This document shows, piece by piece, positions 6,695 through 10,263 of a stretch of DNA of 10,263 bases. Every line of letters starts with the position of its first letter. Within the stretch, counting starts at the first letter, position 1. Where the stretch lies: the NCBI GenBank assembly GCA_949123685.1, contig CASBHZ010000095.1, forward strand, positions 1-10,263, written 5' to 3'. The DNA is from an uncultured Bacteroidales bacterium. GTDB taxonomy: Bacteria > Bacteroidota > Bacteroidia > Bacteroidales > Muribaculaceae. Position numbers and translations under genes: made by a program. The notes beneath the pieces were generated by a model. That model saw nothing but the letters and a program-made list of their open reading frames with translations, was not told the origin of the DNA and did no database searches.

Positions 6695-7966
6695 TTAGGC
6701 TCTCTTTCTCTCGGCTATCATCTTGGTGTTGTCGCTGATGATTTTGGCGATGCGGTCTTGATACTTGCATACCTTGTTTGCAAAGGCTCGGCATTGGATA
6801 ATGTGAAAATCCTCCAAAGAAATTTCCACTGTTGCCACCTGCTTGTCTGCGATATAGGCAACGAAAACAAGACTATCGGATTTGAGGTAGTATCTTGCAG
6901 ACGCCACGCATATATGCTGACTTTCTCCGACCATATAATAGTCATCAATCGTGTCAAGAGTGTGGATTTCAAGTTCTCCGTCAGTCATAGCCAATCCAAA
7001 ATAGCGTGATTTCAGTTCTTGGAATTTGGCATTGTCCTCGGCTGCTCTTTTGCGGTCGGCTTCCATACGTTCCTTTGCACGCTGTCGGTTGAGTTTCTCC
7101 ACATACTTGTCGTGTTCTGCCTTCAAGTCTTTTGGCATTATCAGCGAGGGGGAGTGAATGTCTTTGCCTAAGCGGTCAAGCATTGAAAGATAATCGCACC
7201 ATAGGCTGATGTTCTCAATCTTGTATCCGTGGCGGTTGGCTACTTTGTAACTGCCCCAAAACTTGCCCCAATCCGAGGAGCGTTCAAGGCTGTAACGCAC
7301 GGCTTCATAATCGCCCGATTTCATCAAGGTTTCGGTCATTGGGTTGGTCAACACCGATACCATAAGTTTCACGGGATTGATATTGTGGCACTCTCCCTTA
7401 AATCCGTTGCGTTTGAGTTCCGGAATTACGGAGTAATGGGGATATAGCCACTGGTCTGCCAAATGGCGGTAAACATCATTGTCACGGCGTATCTCCATAG
7501 GAGAGCCAAAGGCAAAAGAGTCAAGATAGTAGCCGATAGTCCGTTGGATTGCCCGTACCTCGCATTTGCCCTCTCCGTTAATCCAATACTGACCCACCTC
7601 TACAAAGCCGGGGGCGGCTTTCAACCCCTTTCGGAGCTTCACAATGATGAAGAAGATACGTAGGACTTGATACCCCTTGCAGGTAGTCAGCACGTTGAAG
7701 TAAGATTTTTGCTTGTTGGTGCGGTCAAAGGTATCAACCATTTTGAGGTCGGCTTTGCAGTTGGGGCAAGAGCAACGCTCGGCAGTATCGTCGGATTTCC
7801 ACTGATGACCGCAGTCCATACAGGTGCATTTGTGGGATTTTGGGTGGCGATAGGCGAAATGTTCAACGCTGTTGCGGAAAGCCCATTCTTTCTGTTTGGC
7901 AGTGAGAGGGCGAAGATACCCTCCCGCTGACATTATAATCTTCTGATTTTTAGTTCTTGCTAACAT
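6695..7966 (-). CDS. PcfJ-like protein of conjugative elements
   Basis: A 423-aa protein related to PcfJ of enterococcal plasmid pCF10. The N-terminus has a zinc-ribbon-like cluster: Cys47, Cys49, Cys52 (CTCMDCGHQW) and Cys65, Cys67, Cys70 (CSCPNC). The middle (about 80-285) is unassigned. A charged, probably coiled-coil helix runs about 285-325 (KLNRQRAKERMEADRKRAAE). The C-terminal PcfJ domain (about 331-395) includes SQHICVASARYYLKSDSLVF and VATVEISLEDFHIIQCRAFAN. The family is common on conjugative plasmids and transposons; its biochemical role is not established. It follows the pcfK-like gene by 11 nt, the same pairing as on pCF10-type elements. An in-frame ATG at codon 12 is an alternative start. 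Confidence 0.85.
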   Translation of the reverse strand: MLARTKNQKIIMSAGGYLRPLTAKQKEWAFRNSVEHFAYRHPKSHKCTCMDCGHQWKSDDTAERCSCPNCKADLKMVDTFDRTNKQKSYFNVLTTCKGYQVLRIFFIIVKLRKGLKAAPGFVEVGQYWINGEGKCEVRAIQRTIGYYLDSFAFGSPMEIRRDNDVYRHLADQWLYPHYSVIPELKRNGFKGECHNINPVKLMVSVLTNPMTETLMKSGDYEAVRYSLERSSDWGKFWGSYKVANRHGYKIENISLWCDYLSMLDRLGKDIHSPSLIMPKDLKAEHDKYVEKLNRQRAKERMEADRKRAAEDNAKFQELKSRYFGLAMTDGELEIHTLDTIDDYYMVGESQHICVASARYYLKSDSLVFVAYIADKQVATVEISLEDFHIIQCRAFANKVCKYQDRIAKIISDNTKMIAERKRA

Positions 7967-7977
7967 ATCCGTAAGTT

Positions 7978-8433
7978 TTAGAGGTCAAAAAGACTTGGTT
8001 GAACATTGATTTCTGCTCCTGCTTTCGGTGCGGTGGCGGTGTGCTTAGGTGCGGTCGCTTTCGGTTGGCTCTGTCTGCGGAGTTCTCGGAGCTGTTCTTC
8101 CTTGTACTGCTCCATAGCCTTCTCTTTGAGGTTGGCTTTATCTTCCTCGGAGAGTTCCGGCTTGCTGACAACTATGTTGCAGTTGACCTTTGCGCCTTCC
8201 TCAATCTCGTTCTCGTCAAAGTAATGTACCAGAAGGTTCATCACGGTTTCGTTGTCAACTACGCATAGTCCGCTCTTTTGGATTTGGGAGCATAGGTAGT
8301 TGATTGCCCCTTCCATAGACTTTGAGGGATTAGCCAATTTGATTGCGAACATCGGTTCAGCGATGCAACGCTCCTGCAACATCTGCTGCATTACTGCGAT
8401 TGCAGAGTCGTTTGATTTCATTGTCTTTGCCAT
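7978..8433 (-). CDS. PcfK-like protein
   Basis: A 151-aa protein with a helical N-terminal part (1-85; SAIAVMQQMLQERCIAEPMF, SMEGAINYLCSQIQKSG), a Glu/Lys-rich helix (95-120) and a low-complexity Pro/Ala/Lys linker (about 120-140), ending in QPSLFDL. This terminal QxSLFDL resembles a clamp-binding (beta sliding clamp) peptide, which is an inference from motif alone. Overall it matches the PcfK-like family that accompanies PcfJ on conjugative plasmids and transposons. The downstream PcfJ-like gene starts 11 nt later and the small membrane protein gene ends 12 nt upstream, so the three are cotranscribed. An in-frame ATG at codon 5 is an alternative start. Confidence 0.85.
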   Translation of the reverse strand: MAKTMKSNDSAIAVMQQMLQERCIAEPMFAIKLANPSKSMEGAINYLCSQIQKSGLCVVDNETVMNLLVHYFDENEIEEGAKVNCNIVVSKPELSEEDKANLKEKAMEQYKEEQLRELRRQSQPKATAPKHTATAPKAGAEINVQPSLFDL

Positions 8434-8445
8434 AGTCGTAATATT

Positions 8446-8661
8446 TTAGAGTGTTATTAACCAATAGATTATCCCTAACATCGTCAGTATGGAGATTAGC
8501 CACCCCACACCTCGGAATATCGGCTTTACAACCGCCCATATCATCAGACCGACAATAGCACCGAGGATAACCACAACCACCTTTGCAACCTTTTTTAATG
8601 CGGTTTGAGCTGGTGAAGGAGTGAAGCTCGAATTTTTAATATGTCTGTCGTTCAGTGTCAT
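8446..8661 (-). CDS. Small two-helix membrane protein
   Basis: A 71-aa product beginning MTLNDRHIKNSSFTPSP. Two hydrophobic stretches follow: VAKVVVVILGAIVGLMIWAVV (about 25-45) and a shorter one, VGWLISILTMLGIIYWLI (about 52-69), probably forming a membrane hairpin. The start at 8661 is chosen because the upstream in-frame extension (to 8781) lies in an inverted repeat and reads as non-coding. It is the first gene of the minus-strand cluster, 12 nt before the pcfK-like gene. Its start codon sits in the right-hand end of the stem of the long inverted repeat when read as mRNA, so its translation could depend on that fold. The function is unknown; a conjugation-associated membrane role is a guess from context. 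Confidence 0.6.
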   Translation of the reverse strand: MTLNDRHIKNSSFTPSPAQTALKKVAKVVVVILGAIVGLMIWAVVKPIFRGVGWLISILTMLGIIYWLITL

Positions 8662-8934
8662 AAGGCGATATTTTTTTAATGCGTATAATCGCAGTTTGAA
8701 GTTTGTTCGCTCGATGAACTCTCCGCGTGACGGAAAGCAAGGGGTGTTCGCCTCACGGCTTAAAAAATACGAGCTGACCAACGGGAAGTCTGGAGATTTT
8801 TTCAGCCGAAAGGCAAAGAATACCCCGTTCCGGCACGTTCATCGCCACGAGCGAACACACTTTGAACTCCGCTTATAATCAGCATGAAAGTAGAGCCAGC
8901 GCAGCCCCGCAGGGTGACACTGAATGACAGACAT
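8641..8934. repeat. Long imperfect inverted repeat (about 290 bp)
   Basis: The outer 20 bp at 8641-8660 and 8915-8934 are inverted copies with one mismatch (left arm starts ATGTCTGTCG). Moving inward, 8683-8713 matches the reverse complement of about 8849-8880 (shared TTCGCTCG and ATAA blocks). The stretch 8727-8760 matches that of about 8803-8838, and AAAAAAT (8762-8768) faces ATTTTTT at 8794-8800. The arms differ by many substitutions and small gaps. Either strand would give one long interrupted hairpin. It is noticeably more G/C-rich than the genes on either side and contains no convincing coding frame. An oriT or replication-origin structure, a leader RNA, or a degenerate inverted duplication are all possible. 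Confidence 0.65.
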
Positions 8935-8990
8935 ACGAAAATGGTATCCTTGACAACGATGTGGAGGTGCAACGACCTATGAAAAGAACT

Positions 8991-9103
8991 GTGAAGCGGG
9001 CGTGAAGAACACGGGTTGCCGATTAGAGTCGCGCGAGGTACAGCGACGTCCCCGGCGCATCCTCACGCGGCGTTGAGGCTACCGGTGTTTAGCCCGCTTT
9101 CAC
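8991..9103. other. Nested stem-loop domain, candidate structured RNA
   Basis: The outer stem GTGAAGCGGGC (8991-9001) pairs with GCCCGCTTTCAC (9092-9103) with one bulge. Inside it, 9009-9020 (CACGGGTTGCC region) pairs with 9077-9089 (GGCTACCGGTGT region) with two mismatches. Inside that, CGCGAGG (9032-9038) pairs with CCTCACGCG (9061-9069). Three co-axial, nested helices are more than expected by chance and suggest a folded RNA or a DNA structure acting as an origin. Polarity is not determined. Confidence 0.45.
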
Positions 9104-9108
9104 TATGC

Positions 9109-9159
9109 GAGTGCGGTCAATGGGTGTCAGGCGCAGCCCGTCACCTTTTGACGGCACTC
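9109..9159. other. Second stem-loop of the structured region
   Basis: GAGTGCGGTCAA (9109-9120) pairs with TTGACGGCACTC (9148-9159) at 11 of 12 positions. As an alternative to extending this, TGGGT (9121-9125) can pair with ACCCA just past the 3' arm. It begins six bases after the previous domain, so both may belong to one molecule. The stretch 9160-9300 beyond it shows only a small CCTCAT/ATGAGG hairpin (9242-9255). Confidence 0.4.
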
Positions 9160-9311
9160 AACCCAGCACAGCCAAGCGTCGCATCTCCGCCTCGTTTCGC
9201 CAGTGAATATCATGGGGTATTCATAAGTTAGGAAATCAAAACCTCATAAATGAGGAAGTGAACTACTCTTGAATCAGCAAGTATGACAATCCTGTCGCTT
9301 TGCTTGTCTCT

Positions 9312-9364
9312 GTTCAATATGATATTGCAGTTCAATATAATTGAACGATTCAATATTTTTGAAC
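9312..9364. promoter_or_regulatory. Upstream operator array (three sites at 18-bp spacing)
   Basis: Site 2 is GTTCAAT-ATA-ATTGAAC (9330-9346), a perfect 7-3-7 palindrome. Site 3 (9348-9364, ATTCAAT-ATT-TTTGAAC) has the same geometry with two mismatches. A degenerate site 1 begins at 9312 with GTTCAAT. Start-to-start spacing is 18 bp. The array lies just upstream of the promoter of the AbiEi-family gene and shares its sequence with the operator over the start of transcription. Confidence 0.7.
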
Positions 9365-9370
9365 AAAATA

Positions 9371-9402
9371 GTTGGTTATGTCAGATTTGTTCATTAACTT
9401 TG
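9371..9402 (+). promoter_or_regulatory. Promoter of the AbiEi-family gene
   Basis: GTTG (9371-9374), a 20-nt spacer, then TAACTTTG (9395-9402): a perfect -7 element and a three-out-of-four -33 element of the Bacteroidota type. Transcription should begin near 9408, about 40 nt before the ATG at 9447. The -7 octamer is identical to that of the defence operon promoter. Confidence 0.7.
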
Positions 9403-9405
9403 CGA

Positions 9406-9441
9406 CGTTCAATAACATTGAACGCTCAATAATAACTGAAC
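9406..9441. promoter_or_regulatory. Operator over the transcription start of the AbiEi-family gene
   Basis: CGTTCAAT-AAC-ATTGAACG (9406-9424) is a perfect 8-bp inverted repeat with a 3-nt spacer, the same motif as the upstream array. A degenerate copy (GCTCAAT...ACTGAAC, 9424-9441) follows after about 18 bp. Placed immediately after the -7 element, it would block transcription when occupied. Confidence 0.7.
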
Positions 9442-9446
9442 AAGAG

Positions 9447-10216
9447 ATGAGCGATCAGGAAATACTAAATAGAGCCGTTGCTGCACTGAACAGCAATCTT
9501 TATCGTGCGAAAGCTACGGTAGATTATGACGGCGATGTCCCTTGTCTTACTTTAATGGGCAAGCGATTTTGGTGTGTCGTAAAGCCGAACCTTACACTTG
9601 TAGAGATGATGGACAAATGCCTTCCAGCCGATAAAGATGCCCGGATTCTTTACGTTACTATCAATGCCACGCCCAAAATGCTGGAACTTGCAAAAGTCCC
9701 TGATATCAATGTATTGGACTGCGCCGGGAATTACAATATCCAGTATCAGCTGAAAAATGGGAATGTAGTGCTGATGCTCGCCAACAAGGGAGAAAGACCA
9801 ATTGATGATGTAATGCCCAAAGCATACCCTATATTTCTGGAAAAAGGACTTAAAGTTATCTTCTATCTGTTACTTGATAAGAAAAACATTGGTCGTCCTT
9901 ACCGGGATATAATGGATGCTACCGGGGTTTCAATCGGAACAGTCAAGAATATCATTGATGGAATGATATATCAGCAATTCGCGCGTATTGAAGGGAATAA
10001 ACGCTTTCTGACAAATATAGACCGACTGCTGATGCTCTGGGCGACAAACTTTGGGCAGATTCTGAAACCCAAACTGTTGCAGACCCGGTTTGCATTCCGC
10101 GATGAGGAAAAACGCAAGAACTGGAAGGCTATGACTCTCCCCGACGGCATGATGTGGGGAGGAGAACCTGCCGCCGCTCTTACCGATGGATTCCTTACAC
10201 CGGGAGAGTTTTCTAT
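9447..10216 (+). CDS. AbiEi-family antitoxin/regulator (type IV toxin-antitoxin), 3' truncated
   Basis: A partial protein, about 256 genuine residues from ATG 9447 (MSDQEILNRAVAAL). The start is chosen over an in-frame ATG 25 codons upstream because that extension runs through the promoter and operator. The N-terminal domain includes INVLDCAGNYNIQY (about 87-100). A winged helix-turn-helix follows (about 134-190; RPYRDIMDATGVSIGTVKNIID). Near the end is MWGGEPAAALTDGFLTPGEFS, a signature of the AbiEi_2-type antitoxin/regulator family. In studied AbiE systems AbiEi represses its own operon and counteracts the AbiEii nucleotidyltransferase toxin, whose gene would lie beyond this window. The coding sequence breaks at 10217, where adapter begins; the residues after Ile are not biological. 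Confidence 0.82.
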
Positions 10217-10263
10217 AGATCGGAAGAGCGTCGTGTAGGGAAAGAGTGTGTCTCCTTGTGTAG
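10217..10263 (+). other. Illumina adapter read-through (assembly artefact)
   Basis: The sequence from 10217 starts AGATCGGAAGAGC and continues through GTCGTGTAGGGAAAGAGTGT (to 10249), the reverse complement of the Illumina universal (read 1/P5-side) adapter. The next eight bases, GTCTCCTT (10250-10257), sit where an i5 index belongs. The final GTGTAG matches the start of the following P5 constant segment. It is not genomic, and it gives the upstream frame a false D-R-K-S-V-V ending and stop codon. Confidence 0.97.

Noticed and set aside
6718..6972. 84-codon frame overlapping the PcfJ-like gene in a second minus-strand frame
   Set aside because: It is a shadow of the well-supported PcfJ C-terminal domain, and its residues show no sensible fold.
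7999..8268. Cys/Phe/Leu-rich plus-strand frames opposite the PcfK-like gene
   Set aside because: Antisense to a real gene; hydrophobic composition arises from the Lys/Glu-rich codons on the other strand.
8662..8781. N-terminal extension of the small membrane protein
   Set aside because: The extension is the translation of the inverted repeat and looks unlike protein; the ATG at 8661 gives a clean small membrane protein.
9016..9231. Open frame of 71 codons on the plus strand
   Set aside because: It lies over nested stem-loops in G/C-rich DNA. The product is low-complexity Ala/Pro/Arg/His-rich with no family pattern; the open frame is explained by composition.
9242..9255. CCTCAT-AA-ATGAGG hairpin
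   Set aside because: A short 6-bp stem with a 2-nt loop and no T run; too weak to call a terminator or operator.
9312..9441. Possible CRISPR-like or iteron array
   Set aside because: The repeated units are palindromic operator half-sites around a promoter of a DNA-binding protein gene, with no unique spacers, no cas gene and no replication initiator in view.
9372..9446. Upstream start for the AbiEi-family gene
   Set aside because: It would place coding sequence across the -7 element and the operator palindrome; ATG 9447 starts with the expected MSDQEIL-type N-terminus.

Overview
The window looks like accessory DNA from a Bacteroidales genome, probably a gut Bacteroides relative. Two lines of evidence support this. 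Two promoters match the Bacteroidota pattern TTTG-N19/20-TAnnTTTG (5409-5439 and 9371-9402). The gene content also fits: PcfK and PcfJ homologues, a DUF3873 protein and an AbiEi-type regulator are typical cargo of conjugative elements in this order. No tRNA, rRNA, CRISPR array, integrase or insertion sequence was seen.

Region 1 (1-5440, minus strand) is a five-gene antiviral operon. In transcription order it holds a small XRE-type controller, a gamma-class N6-adenine methyltransferase of the M.BsuBI/M.PstI type, the matching BsuBI/PstI-family restriction endonuclease (predicted site CTGCAG), a DUF1837 nuclease (HamA) and a Ski2-like SF2 helicase (HamB). The genes overlap by 8, 13 and 4 nt or are separated by 7 nt. 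They share one visible promoter upstream of the controller and a possible terminator right after hamB. The result is a restriction-modification system and a Hachiman system expressed as one unit. The first would cut unmodified incoming DNA, and the second is known to respond to damaged or aberrant DNA.

Region 2 (5386-5822) is non-coding and rich in palindromes. It contains a candidate controller operator, two similar GC hairpins, a pair of mutually inverted quasi-palindromes and a terminator-like hairpin for the next operon.

Region 3 (5823-8661, minus strand) is a conjugative-element gene cluster: a small membrane protein, PcfK-like, PcfJ-like, an unknown 85-aa protein, a DUF3873 protein and a conserved 105-aa mobile-element protein.

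Region 4 (8662-9446) carries no convincing protein gene but is highly structured. A long imperfect inverted repeat spans 8641-8934 and includes the start codon of the first gene of region 3. Two further nested stem-loops follow (8991-9103 and 9109-9159). Next comes an array of GTTCAAT-N3-ATTGAAC operators at about 18-bp spacing around a promoter.

Region 5 (9447-10216, plus strand) is an AbiEi-family (type IV toxin-antitoxin) regulator, very probably autorepressed through that array. It is cut off where the assembly runs into Illumina adapter sequence. Positions 10217-10263 are adapter plus index, not genome, so the apparent C-terminus of this protein is artificial.
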